NCBI RefSeq assembly: GCF_022539665.2
Contig: NC_081331.1
Span: 4,436,501-4,500,500 of the forward strand
Length of the DNA stretch: 64,000 nucleotides
Origin: Daphnia carinata
Lineage: Eukaryota; Arthropoda; Branchiopoda; Diplostraca; Daphniidae
Direction of reading: 5' to 3'
This document shows positions 25,901 to 36,542 of this stretch, one piece after another; the first letter of the stretch is position 1, and each line of letters begins with the position of its first letter. A program made the position numbers and the translations under genes. A model generated the notes under the pieces. That model was not told the origin of the DNA. It saw only the letters and a list, made by a program, of their open reading frames with translations, and did not search any database.

Positions 25901-28900
25901 CTTTTCTTATTTCTTTTTTTTTAGATTTACGGATCGGCATTCCAAAGTAACAAAAAAAGGGAAGATGAAGTAGATGATGATGATCCACCAGCTAGCTACC
26001 GAGTTCTTATGAAAGTAAAAAAAAAAAAAAAAACCAACACAAAAACAAGCATCTCAAAATGAGACTGGACTACATTATCCCTCTGCTATTCTCTTTCTCG
26101 CTGCGAGACGATGATGCCAGGTAGCATCCTCAACAACTTCACTCACACTTGTTGATAAGATTCTCCAACTGAGTCCCGGTAGCCGCCTGTAATCCGTTGA
26201 CGACGGCCATGGTCTGAATTCCAATAATATGTTTTTGTTTGTTGTTTTGCGGGTCTTTCGTCCCAATGAAAGAGAATTGGAAGGGGGAACTTGAAACCAG
26301 GGCAAATAACTCTTTTTTCCCCTTCTTTTCGATCTTCGTATCAAAAATTGCCGAACCCGAAACAAACAAACACACGAACACAATGAACGTCCAAAAGGGA
26401 GAGGGGAATCACAATGTTCAATAGACAACTGCCACTTCTTTTGCTATATAAATTTGTGTTTTGTTTTCTTTCTTTCTTCTGATCTGTAGCACAAAAATCC
26501 GATGCACAGAACAACCCGGAGAGTGTATACACGACCGTTCCACCTGAGCGTTGGACACTGACTGGTGCCAGTGGCTCCTATGCTACCCCCACTATCAACG
26601 AACTCCGGAACCCCAAAGCTCCATGTGTACTATTACTACCACCACCACCACTACTACTATGCGTATACTACGCTCCCTTCTCTTTCTCTCGTTTCACCTC
26701 GACAACAAAAAAAGAGAGAGAGAAAGAGCATCTTTTCACTCCCACCCTCTTCACCCCCTAACTATAGTAGTTTTAGATTCCCTTCGCTTCGGACGCTATC
26801 TATCCGTTAGCCAGTCAGCATCGTCCATCATTCAAGTCCACGAAAGAGGAGTTGCATTATTGATTCTTACATCCGAAGAGGAGGGAAGAAAAAAAAAAAG
26901 GAAAACCCAAAATGCAAAGATTTTTGAATAATCTTTCGAGTTTTGTGTGGTTGTTCATAGTATAGCTCTCTGCGGGGCGAAAACAATACCAATCAGCATA
27001 TATGGGCGGTCGGTGAGCTTGCAGTTTGGGTCGTGCGGGATGATGGATGCACGAACGGCGCCGGAAGGTAGACTCAGGTGGGGTACAAAAAACAAAAAGG
27101 CAAAAACAACATTGAATCAACAAAAAAAAATCTAAACGTGTCGTTTTTCCATTTGAGGGAAAAAAACGGGAAAAGACAAGGCACGCTTAACACATCCATG
27201 TATCGAGGGCCGTGAAAAATGCCTTTGGGTTATGTGATCTTTAAAGGCTTTGGAAAAACCTGTATTCTCCCTTTTCTTCGTGTATCGCTTCTAGTTCTCC
27301 CCCCCCCCCCCCATTTTTCCCTTTGGAGGGCCCGGAAGGCCCTGTGCGGAATGAGGGACATTTAAGAGCGGATGAGCTAGACGCAAGAGGGTTCGGATTC
27401 GCTCTCTCTCTTTCTCGGCCTTTTTTTTTCTTTCTTTAGTTTATGTATTTCATTTTCTTTTAAGGGTTAAAAGGTGAACGGTGGAAAACCAGTGGGGGGA
27501 ACAGCCCGGCATTTCCGTTCCCATCTCATTACCCCAATGTTCTTGTTTTTTTTTTGTTTTTTCTTTCTTTCTCTTTCATCTGAGCGTCTATCTGAGCATA
27601 TCTGGCTGCCTTAAGGGTACCCCGTTGCGGTTGGTATCGTGTTTCAACACCCAGCCAACCAGCAAAGTCCAGCTTTTGGTCGAATCCAAAAGACACGTTC
27701 AATAGTCTGGAACGTCTGCAGAGAATTCTTACCAGGAGTTGGGAAGAAGAACAGCTTGGTACATAAATAACAGCCAAACACTCCTGGTGAGCAATGACCA
27801 TCAAGTCAAAACAGTAACGAAGGCAAAATAGCCTAAAGTGTACCACCTTTATCAACCGAGAAGATATTTTTGAAAACCTATAACCACTCATGTGTGGTTT
27901 ACTAGAGAGCAGAGCCTCTGCAGAGAGAACAGACTGGGGAAAAAACCAATGACAACTTGTGAAGTGTGCTTTGTTTGCAGAACGATCCTATATGAGGGAA
28001 AAGTCAACCAACAGGAGAAGACTAAATTCACCCCAATATCTCTAATTGAAATCCTGCCAATATTCAATAACTAAGCAACTCCACTAACGCTATCAAGTGT
28101 GCAGCTGTTTGCCATGATACGAGTTGCATCCTCGTTCTCGTTTTCTCCGAGAACCACGTACACCTTAGTTATCTTTAGATCTCTTACCTGCAATTTTGAA
28201 TATCTCGGCAGAAGACACCGTCTGGGTCTGCATGATAGCAACGATGACAAAGTCTCGATCGTTGATTAAACTGGTGTGGAGACAATGCACTTATCTATGG
28301 ATTGATAACTCAAAAGAAATTGTGGCGGATTGTTTGCACCGTTTATCGTCAACAATAAGACGCCATTGTTCGAGTACGGCCAACGCTACCTAGTGGCAAT
28401 TTCTTACAACTCGGTGTCACTTTGCCATTGCCAATGGAAAATAAAAGTCCTAACCGATTTGGTAATTCCCGTCTCGACAAGACATCCCGATTGCATTCAT
28501 ACATTTGAAATTCCAACTTTATCTCGATACAATCATACGGGTTTTTAAATAACAACTTACGCTAACCTTTCGAAGAGTCTAATTTCACGAATATAACTGA
28601 AATTACAAACGATTTTTTTTTGTTTCTTCAATTTGGACCGAAAGGTGTTAAGTAACTTCCTAGCTGAAACAAAAAACTCGAAAGCCTTGTTAATAGGGCG
28701 ATTTGGGCCGCATCCGCTGCGTAATCGGAACATGTTCTAAAACGCCGTTTTTGACACACTATAGTACTACGTTCAAAGATTTAGGTCACATTTTTGCTAT
28801 CGTTAAGTGAATTGTGGTTGAAGACTAACGTGTATTTAAGCAACTTTATACTAATGCATTATCTGTCACACAGAAGCAAGTTTTAATTCCAACTGAGGAA

Positions 28901-29669
28901 TGTGTAGTGGTATAATGCAATCAAAGACATGTTTTGTAGAGAAAATAGAAACATTCCAAAAAAAAAAAATATTAAAAAAAATAACTGTAAGGTTCCACAA
29001 GAAAATGAATGCTTTGTTGAAGAAAAAGATCAGTTGTAGAAGCGAGAAAGAACTCGAGGAAGAACAGAAAAGGAATACAAATAATGTGTCACCTTGCTTG
29101 ACAGCAGCAGCGACTTGAGGCGAAGGGAAAAATTGAGACGCCCACTGTGATCCGTAATGAGCGTCTGACAACAAGGCTTCAACATTTTTAGTCCGGACCT
29201 ACAATAAAATGGGAATTAATTTTCCGACTGCCTACCATGACGAAGCCAGCTTTCTTATGATTCTTTTGTTTGTTTCGAGGCTCGCCGACTTGCAGTTAAT
29301 CAATAACAATTTGGATCAAAAGGTCACCTGCAATCGAATCAATTTTCCCAGCTTTTTGACAGTCCGAAGCTGTGTGTCTGTGCGATTGTGTACGATCCCT
29401 CTCACAGTTTCACTCATTCTCTCTGGATGTCGAACAACACAAAAGCAAATCACGAATTCTTCCCTTCCCTCGAACCATTGGACCACCCTCATTTATCTGC
29501 CCCGTTAAAGGCAAAATGGAGAAAATCCGTGTGCATTGTTGTTCTTTTTTATTTATTTTTTTTTTCTTGCTTTGTCATCTGAGATGCACCCCAGCCCAAC
29601 GACACTTACCTGACGCGGTTTCGCTAAACCATGTAGGGGGGCAAGTGGATAACGATTAACTCGCGTCAT
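13999..29669 (-). CDS. step: Cytohesin / steppke ArfGEF (Sec7-PH), with alternative N-termini
   Basis: Common exons (minus strand): 16267..16334, 15818..15955, 15441..15569, 15221..15333, 14987..15135, 14797..14908, 14593..14711, 14412..14487, 14210..14315, 13999..14086. A coiled-coil exon at 21502..21575 ([20 protein letters not shown]) joins them in two isoforms. The Sec7 domain has [19 protein letters not shown], carrying the glutamic finger. The PH domain has [13 protein letters not shown], and the protein ends in a basic tail ([15 protein letters not shown]). Cytohesins activate Arf GTPases at phosphoinositide-rich membranes; the fly orthologue steppke acts in insulin signalling and cytokinesis (family knowledge). 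The start at 28233 gives 405 residues, the usual family size. Starts at 17345 or 29669 give 580 or 445. The PH loop encodes the two-glycine form. The symbol step is by fly orthology. Confidence 0.93.
16701..17345 (-). CDS. Alternative first coding exon of cytohesin (215-residue N-terminal extension)
   Basis: One exon, ATG at 17345 (context TTCGCCATGACG) to a GTGAGT donor just after 16701, phase 0. It can splice to the common exon at 16334 ([13 protein letters not shown]). It begins [20 protein letters not shown] and is Ser/Thr/Arg-rich, disordered and basic, with several RxxS-type sites ([29 protein letters not shown]). It would replace the short N-terminus and half of the coiled coil. The long uninterrupted frame (338 codons in total, counting upstream), the good start context and the phase match support it. 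No relative is recognised. A CA/GT-rich stretch upstream may hold an internal promoter. Confidence 0.7.
17346..21501 (-). other. Cytohesin intron, simple-sequence rich
   Basis: About 4.2 kb between the coiled-coil exon (21502..21575) and the alternative exon ending at 17345. It is full of A-rich, CA and pyrimidine tracts, for example around 18220-18250 (ACA/ACG triplets), 18455-18475 (CTT), 20335-20390 (CA) and many poly-A runs. An open frame of 180 codons at 18120..18662 (+) is low-complexity and is not called. No other exon was recognised. Confidence 0.5.
26631..26660. repeat. ACC/ACT trinucleotide repeat
   Basis: An imperfect triplet repeat (ACT, then several ACC, then ACT units) inside the large cytohesin intron, not part of any called exon. 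Confidence 0.75.
27299..27312. repeat. Poly-C homopolymer
   Basis: Run of about 14 cytosines inside the large cytohesin intron. It is a likely place for length error or polymorphism. Confidence 0.8.
28188..28233 (-). CDS. Alternative first coding exon of cytohesin (short N-terminus)
   Basis: ATG at 28233 followed by 15 codons ([15 protein letters not shown]) and a GTAAGAG donor in phase 1. It joins in frame to the exon at 21575, giving ...[11 protein letters not shown], the usual length for a cytohesin N-terminus (405 residues in total). The ATG has A at -3. The assignment rests on phase and position; no transcript evidence is available. The intron to 21575 would be about 6.6 kb, unusually long for this genome. 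Confidence 0.55.
29093..29669 (-). CDS. Two candidate upstream coding exons (probable third cytohesin N-terminus)
   Basis: Exon 29610..29669 reads ATG plus 19 codons ([20 protein letters not shown]) to a GTAAGTG donor in phase 0. Exon 29093..29198 continues in frame for 35 codons (contains [19 protein letters not shown]) to a GTGACA donor in phase 1. That phase fits the cytohesin exon at 21575, which would make a 445-residue isoform. Both exons have good splice sites and are open only in this frame. Alternatively they belong to an unrelated small gene nested upstream. I do not recognise the peptide. Confidence 0.45.
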
Positions 29670-29837
29670 GAAGTGAAACCACTTACCTGAAAAACGATGA
29701 AGCTACCTCATCTTAGATGACTTTTTGACTTCGTGCTGCTTCTCCCATCTCCTACACGTAATAACTACATGATTCCTCCACCATTCTCCTTCAAACCTAA
29801 CGTTGCAAAACAAAAAAGGGCTTTTAATAAACGCGAA

Positions 29838-31159
29838 TCAGTCAAGACATGGGGAATATGAGAGACTACCGTTGTGTGCTGAGCGATCACGATCACGAGG
29901 TCTATCGTCTCGTTTTCTGTCTCGATGATCTCTGGTATGCCTGCAGAATGAGCATAATTTTGTTAAGAAATTAACATTTCTGTACACTGATAGCAAATTT
30001 ACTAACCCGCGGTCCTTGTCTCGGTGCCGTTCGTGTTCTCCCCGATGACGATCACTTTTTTCGCTACGATCTCGGCGATCGCCGTGATGGTTTGATGATC
30101 GATGCCTTGGAGAGCGGGAACGGCTGCGCCTACGGCTACTACCTTCGCGGTCTTTTCCAGGTTGGCGACGTGAATCGTCGTCATGACGTCTGCCGCGACG
30201 ATCTTCGGCTTCTTTCTGTCGCTGCATTTCCCTATCTTGACGAGCCTTTTCTCGACTCTCCTGAAAAAGGTATAGACCGTAAATTATAAACTTAAAACTG
30301 AGATTCATTCTTTTCTTATTATTGTCAATACCGTAATTTCATCGACTGCCGACCGCAATTTTTGGTAGCCAACGTGCTGCTTTCCTTGCATGTGATCGTC
30401 AAGTCGAGCTGGAGCATCACCAACAATCAAAAAAGCACCACAAACTTTGCAGACTTCCATTTGTTTTTCCAACATCAATTCAGTTGCCTGAGTAAATACA
30501 CAAAAATAAATGAGTAAACAACAGCAAACACATAATTAAACAATTCCTTACAAATGAGAGGCCTTCTCCCTTCTTCAAAGCTTCCCGCTCACTTTTGAAC
30601 TGGTCACTAAGTTTCAACAATCCTTGGGCCTGTTCAATGTTACCTTCAAAGCCTAAACGTTCAGCTTCTTTGACAAGGTGACTTATCTTGTCGGTGAGCA
30701 TGGCAATTTGTTCTTCAGCTTTGGATTTGGGATTAGCACCAGCTTCTTGCTTTGCCAACTGTGATTGAGCAAGTCTCTGTTCTCCCTTTTGGATTTTACG
30801 TTCAACTTCATTCAACATGGATCGACAATACTTGAGAAATTCATCTTCAAATTTTGTTTTAGTGTATGAAGGTGCCTCATTCAGGTACTTTTGGCGTACA
30901 ACTTCATCATGGAGATTGGAACAGGGACCAAGATCTGCTTTGGTGTTATGAAACAAGTCGTGGGGACAAAATCGTACCATGTAATACCTACACACCTAAT
31001 AAAAACAAGCCACAGTTCAAGGACCAAATGCGTACCAATGAAATTTTCACTACTTACCTCGGCGTCATTATACGACAATTCTTTAGTGCGGTCAGTTGGA
31101 AGAGCATTTCGATTTCTTCCCATTAACTCATCAAGCAGTTGCGCAGCCATGGAAGCCAT
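29838..31159 (-). CDS. LUC7L3: LUC7-like protein 3 (U1 snRNP-associated splicing factor)
   Basis: Five exons: 31058..31159, 30552..30995, 30332..30487, 30007..30260, 29838..29940; 352 residues. The N-terminus MASMAAQLLDELMGRNRN and the first zinc finger region (YYMVRFCPHDLFHNTKADLG) match the LUC7L3 branch rather than LUC7L/LUC7L2. A long coiled-coil middle follows. The second C2H2-type finger is CKVCGAFLIVGD...HMQGKQH (about residues 195-220), and the tail is rich in RS, RD and RE dipeptides. LUC7 proteins sit on U1 snRNP and influence 5' splice-site choice in the nucleus (family knowledge). Human LUC7L3 has a longer RS tail. All splice phases close. The start is the first ATG, with a second Met four codons in. 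Confidence 0.95.
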
Positions 31160-31874
31160 TTTTGCGTTTTACTGAATGTTCTCTCAGATGACCAAATAGG
31201 CGTTGCCAAATACCGCTAATTATTTCACACAGCAAAAGAAAAAAGAAAAAAAAAACAGAAAAAAAACTTACGGAGTCAGAAAGAACGCATTAGTTGTAAG
31301 GTATAAAAGATTAGATGGCAAATAAATTTTTTTTCAGCTAAAATTGAATTCGTCTAATGATTTCTTTTGAATTCTTCGATTTGAAGCTTGAAAAATGAAA
31401 GGGGTAGTGACACTCGACAGAGAGGTATCTAAATGCTTGATGGGCTGACGTCATCAAATTCCAATTTTTGAGAACTAATGAACTGAAATGAAAGAATGAG
31501 AACACGGGAACCATACAAAATAATCACACGCATATCGACAAAGTTGTAAACAACTTCTTTTATTAAAATTAAAAATATTTAGGGAAAACCAACATTAATA
31601 AGACATCTTTCTGATATGTTCAAGTGAAAAATGTGGAAATCAACAATCATTCAAATATGATTGTGTTCTGAAAATTAATTTTAGGAAAACAAAAAAAAAG
31701 ATAGTTTACTGAAATTTAGTGCTAAATAAAGTATGGTGATTGATAGGTAAACTGACATACGCTCGGTTCCTGAACAATCCCATCAGCTGTTCAAACGTTA
31801 TGGTGTCCCAAATGTTCAGCATAAATTGCAGCCAGACCAAGTTCATTGGTATACACTTGTAATTGTGCATGGTT
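31160..31874. other. Spacer between LUC7L3 and the small membrane-protein candidate
   Basis: AT-rich, with no frame I can support. It holds the LUC7L3 upstream region and, around 31557-31564, a minus-strand AATAAA that may end the small gene or the PDI transcript. Confidence 0.5.
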
Positions 31875-32253
31875 TCAGAAACTAAAACAGCCTACACTTG
31901 GCAGATAACGTACAGTATACCATAGCGCACCCCCAATTATTAAAAACAATCGTGTTATCAAAACGGTCGTGAATTTATTTAAGCACCATGTCAACTTGAC
32001 AAACGATGAGAAAGCATCAACACATTCGTCCTTGCTAAATAAACTAGCAATTATTACCAATTGTTTTGTTACATCGTGTAATTCATTCAACTCTTTCACT
32101 GTTGGAAATAGGATGAGAGACGCATGGGCTTCTTTTATAATTGCACTTACGTCCGATCAATACATGAGCGTCAGCCAGAAAAGAAAACGATGGGACTGCA
32201 CTCGGGAATTTTATCGATGAAAATATTTCTTGTCCAACCAAAACATGATTCAT
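31875..32253 (-). CDS. Unrecognised small membrane-anchored protein (108 residues)
   Basis: Two exons (minus strand): 32151..32253 (ATG at 32253) and 31875..32098. They are joined by a 52-base intron with a strong GTAAGTG donor and a CCTATTTCCAACAG acceptor; the phase closes (C|TG). The first exon gives MNHVLVGQEIFSSIKFPSAV and so on. The second contains LNELHDVTKQLVIIASLFSK and a hydrophobic segment near the C-terminus (TTVLITRLFLIIGGALWYTV), followed by YLPSVGCFSF. This looks like a helical cytosolic part with one tail-anchor-like membrane segment. I know no family. It lies between LUC7L3 and PDI, 210 bases after the PDI stop, so it could also be part of a PDI 3' UTR. The start may be further upstream if another exon exists. 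Confidence 0.45.
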
Positions 32254-32463
32254 GTATACCAGGAAAGTTAGATTTGCAAGTGATTAAGTATTTTGTTAAA
32301 CATCTGGAAATGAAATATCCCCTTTCAATGATTAAAGAAAGGGAAAAACAGATTTTTTTTCGTTTTTTTAAGGTGTTTGTTAATCACGTACATTAAAGAA
32401 AACATTGCAACAGAACAAAGCCAGCACCCTTTCCCCAAGTAGTGATTTAAAACCAAATACAAC

Positions 32464-35242
32464 TTATAATTCATCCTTGGCTGGAACATCTTTCTCTTCT
32501 TCTTCGTCCTCCTATTTAACGATAAAAAAAAAAAGATTAGTAATTCGTAATAATACATTTCGCAAACCCGTGAAAACTCGCCACCGAGAAGCTCAAGGCA
32601 AAGCTGAAAGATAGGAAGAAAAGTTTAAAAACTCACTGTGGATGGTGTCTTTAGACTCTGTTCTAAAAACTCTACAAAGCCGTCCAAAGTGCGTGCACCC
32701 GTATAAGGGATCACCTCGAATAGAAAAAGAAGAGAAACAGATTGCAAGTCAGCTACTGTTGACAAATAGGCCATGCAAAGACGCGCATTTACAAACATGC
32801 AGTTCGTCCGTTATAAACTCAAAGGTGTGGGTTAAAAATAGAGAAAGATTTGGTAGCGAGCGAGTTTTGGTGGCGAGCTTCCCCCTAGTCATCCGTTGAT
32901 TTTCTTCATTTTATACAATACCTCTTCGGGAGCGGCTTGGCCGTAAGTACCACCGGTTTCCAAAAACTTGCTCAAGCCGGCCAAAGTTCGCTCACCATTA
33001 TACTCGACAACCTTGACGTATCACACAAAATGCGTTATACAAATATTCATATTACCTCGATTTACTGAAATGGATCAGGATTAAATCGGGATTCTACTAT
33101 CGGATGGGCACAGGCCACCCATGTCTTAACTTAATTCTCGAAAACCCCGAAGCACTAAAAAATACCTTGTTGTCTCCCTTCTGGTACAGTTTAATTGTTG
33201 GGAAGCTCTGGATTTTCGTGTGCTCCAACTCGTTGGTAGTGGAATCCATTTTGGCAATAACGATGCTTTCATGATCCTTGTACTTTTCGCCCAGTTCATC
33301 GTAAATGGGGACCAACTGCTTGCAGTGTCCGCACCTAGAATCAACACGACCGGTGGTTTATGGAAAAGAATCAAATGAACAGTTGTACACTGAAGGGTAT
33401 TACCAGGGAGCGTAGAATTCAACCAAAACGTCCTTCTCCTTGTCGAAGGCAACATCATCAAAGTTCTTGGAGACGAGGACCTTAACGGGGTTCTTGTCCC
33501 AATCCTCGGGAACATCCTCAGAGAGCAAATGGGGCTTGACTTTGCCATCGATAAAGTCTTGAACGAAATCCTTCATGGAGTCGGCAGTGAGTTCCTCAGC
33601 AGTAGGCTTGTATTTAGTCATCTCTTCTTCCAAATGGATAAGACGCATGGCTGGGAGTTCGGCCTTCTTCATGCCGAAGAATTCGAGGATACGTTGGTGG
33701 TCCTCTTCGTCGGTGTCAACGGTGACGAACAAAACCTTATTAGGAGAATAGATAAATGAGTCAACGATTTGAATAACTACAACTCTTTTAGTACTAACCT
33801 TGCCCTTAAACTGCTTAGCCACATCACGGGCAGCTCCGGTGATTTTCTCAACATCAGCGTGGCTCTTGCCAACAAATACAAGCAAGTGGTTCTTGATCTC
33901 TCCGCCAAAGATCTTTTGTGCGCTTTCGTGATTGAATTCAATGACCAAAGGCAAAGATTCGGTCTTGACGAATTTGACGATGGCTTCAGAGGTGATTTCA
34001 CCCTCGAAGGCAACCTTGGGAGTGTCAAATTTCTTCAGGAGCAAGACGGCAGCGTCAGATGTGACTTCGTACTCCTTGAGGACATCAGCATCAGCGGTGA
34101 TACCGAAACGGAAATCATCGACTTCTCGGGCAGCGGCGAGGTATTGCTTGGCAGCCTCAGATTCGAGATCCTGAGGAAAAATAAATTTATGAATTAGAAA
34201 TAAGTGTGACGCAAAAAGGTAATTTTGTTACCTTGAAAAAACCGAGAACGACAACGTCGCTGGCTGAGGCGAACTCCTTGGCTTCATCGACGGTTGCGAT
34301 GGCTTTGGCAGCAGGGCCAGTCTTCTTCAACAACCAGTTGACAATTTCGTCAGCGGTACGACCACCTTAAATGAACATTCGCTGGTTGCTCAACAGTGAC
34401 TAAAATAACTCTTGTCATTCATACCATTGTAGTCTGATGGCTTTCCATCTCGGTAGAATTTGAGAGTAGGGTATCCACGAATCTTGTTTTCTTCAGCCAA
34501 CTCGGTCTGTTCGGTGGCATCAACCTTTCCAAGCTGAATGTCTGAGTTGATATCTCTCAGTTTCTGGGCGGCCTTGATATATTCCGGTTCCAGAGACTTG
34601 CAGTGGCCACACCATGGGGCATCTAGAAACAAATTGAAAAATAAAGATAATTAAAATTCACGCAAAAAGTGAAGAAAACGAACAGTTGCTGAAATTGAAA
34701 GCAAAAGTTCATTAACTTTCCGTCCAGTTTTCTTTTCTACTGAAGGTCGACGAATGTTGGGTCTTTGAATCGCTTCAAGGTCAAAATGCCCAGGGCCATC
34801 TCACGCGTACGTTGGCAGACACGAGAACTGACACTACCAACTTTGTGATTGCTTTGAATGCAATCATTTCAGAATTTTTTTCCCCTTTTTTCTAAATTCA
34901 TAGTTGATTACCATTACTCCATACAAAATTACTTTAAACTACGATAATTGTAAACCTGTTGCTTCAATTCCTGTCATATTTGTTACAGATTCAAAGGATA
35001 AACTTAAACATAAAACTAGCCCATTTTTAATCCAGAATTTTGCACAATAACTCTAGCTGGTAGACGTTAGGGCTAAAAATATGCACAAGGAAAATCAACT
35101 TACAAAATTCAACAAGGATGAACTTGTTATCAGTGATGGCAGCCTGGAATGTGTCTTTCTCCAAGACCAACACTCCTTGGTCCTTTTTTATTTCATCAGT
35201 TCTCACCAAGACGGCAAACGCTAACAGCAATAGGAATTTCAT
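32464..35242 (-). CDS. P4HB: Protein disulfide isomerase (PDIA1/P4HB type) with alternative penultimate exon
   Basis: Exons (minus strand): 35104..35242, 34425..34622, 34232..34365, 33799..34170, 33404..33735, 33166..33334, 32922..33011, 32464..32511; 493 residues. Domains a-b-b'-a': signal peptide [15 protein letters not shown], first active site [14 protein letters not shown], second [16 protein letters not shown], an acidic tail and the ER-retrieval signal KDEL at the end. It forms and rearranges disulfides in the ER lumen and can serve as the beta subunit of prolyl 4-hydroxylase (family knowledge). A second exon at 32637..32714 is homologous to exon 32922..33011, has the same phase and could replace it (489 residues). 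The 5' UTR contains an intron at about 35307..35429. It is head-to-head with TOM1. Confidence 0.96.
32637..32714 (-). CDS. Alternative (probably mutually exclusive) PDI exon
   Basis: 26 codons encoding [20 protein letters not shown] plus LKTPST. It has an acceptor (TTTCTATTCGAG) and a GTGAGTT donor, both phase 0, the same as the neighbouring exon 32922..33011 ([20 protein letters not shown]...). The two peptides align over Y-G-RTL-GF/L-FLE, the last beta strand and helix of the a' thioredoxin fold. Either can join GDNK upstream and the acidic KDEL exon downstream. Including both would duplicate a structural element, so mutual exclusion is expected. Confidence 0.8.
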
Positions 35243-36542
35243 CTTGACAGAAATCTCTCGTCTAGGTTGGTGATTTGTTTGACGGAGCAATTAGCGTTGC
35301 GCAGATCTGCAAAACCGAAAGCATATATTATTGTGGCAGTCGATTAGATATCTTTTATCAGTGATATTCACTATGCGTTTAAACAGAAGTATCATGTCAG
35401 ACACTTTAGAGTAAAAAGAAATTACATACCTCAAGAGTACGTTGAAATCGGTCGCCGGTCTGAAACAGAAAGAGATGAAGTGCGGATTCTGACGTTCTCT
35501 CCCGGTAAACGAGCCAAACGTGCTGACGTGGTGTACGCTCACGCATCGATTTTTTTCATATCGATAGTACGGGTGGTTTTATTTTTAAACATCGATTGAT
35601 TTTGTTAATAAAAAACGTCGGAAAGCACGTTAAGGTGCAAATGAGAAACAGATTTGAACCAACATTTATAATCGCTTAAAATTTGCGCTATCGTAAAATG
35701 CGTTGTTTCAATGATTGAACGTTTTAGAAAAGCCAACGAAAATTCAGCCTGAAGTACAAGTCTGTGTATCGATCTATAAGAAATCGCTGACGACGGTTTT
35801 CCTTAAAGGGGAAAATGTGTGTTGTGCTGTTTGATTTCTATTGGTTCCTGCCTTAGTACAATATTTGATTTTCAGGAAAATTGATTTGACTCCTTAAATA
35901 GTTCTCTCGAATTATATACCAAAATCTTACTATTTCAGTGGCGAAGAAAACGAAAAATAACGTTTTACATAATGCAATATAACCAATTATTATTTAAATG
36001 ATAGCAGTAGTTATATCCTTGTGTTATTAGTGTTAATATGTCTAATTCTAGCGTGATGAATACATACTACTACTTCATGGGAACAGCCATTGTTGAATAA
36101 GCTTGATCGTTCAGCTGATTTACGGAATACTTTTATTTGCAAAGTTTTGCTTTTTACAGATACGAATACGTACGAATCATAAGACCCGTAAGACGCAAAA
36201 GGGAAAGATGGGCCATATGGAGTTCTTGATTACGATGGAGTATTTTTGTAAAATTCCAAAGCTATGGCTGATGCAAAGATAATGCTGATCAAAGTAATAA
36301 ATAGTTCAATGTTGACTGCCTGACTGACTCACACCGCTTATACGTACGGACGTACCATTCCAAGCAATAAACGTTGATTAAGAATTTGACAACGTCCAAA
36401 TGTCTGCAATCACCTGTCAGCTGATTTTAGCTGGTTCTTCCTAAGCCTGTCTCAAGAGGATAGGAATTGTTTACTAGTTTGGCTTCTTACTTCTGGCATA
36501 TTGGCATACAAGAGTATCACCTACATTTCTGGTTTTTCAATC
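35243..36542. other. PDI-TOM1 divergent intergenic region
   Basis: Contains the PDI 5' UTR with at least one intron (acceptor at about 35307, donor at about 35429) and promoters for both genes. No coding frame is supported. Several AT-rich stretches lie between 35560 and 36100. Confidence 0.5.

Larger units (their letters stand above)
21576..28187 (-). other. Large cytohesin intron, simple-sequence rich
   Basis: 6.6 kb with no recognised exon. It holds a (TC)n tract near 22136-22152, ACC/ACT triplet repeats near 26635-26660, a C homopolymer at about 27299-27312 and many poly-A/poly-T runs. The length and CT-rich character contrast with the 50-90 base introns elsewhere in the window. This suggests retained regulatory sequence around alternative promoters. 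Confidence 0.5.

Noticed and set aside
27380-27400. T-loop-like GGTTCGGATTC as a possible tRNA
   Set aside because: No matching acceptor stem, D-arm or anticodon stem around it.
27529-27891. 120-codon minus-strand frame in the large cytohesin intron (contains [17 protein letters not shown])
   Set aside because: Looks somewhat protein-like in the middle but ends in lysine-rich simple sequence. It has no start or splice context and no family I could name.
32642-32899. 85-codon plus-strand frame opposite the alternative PDI exon
   Set aside because: The opposite strand carries a clear PDI exon with splice sites; the plus frame is a shadow.
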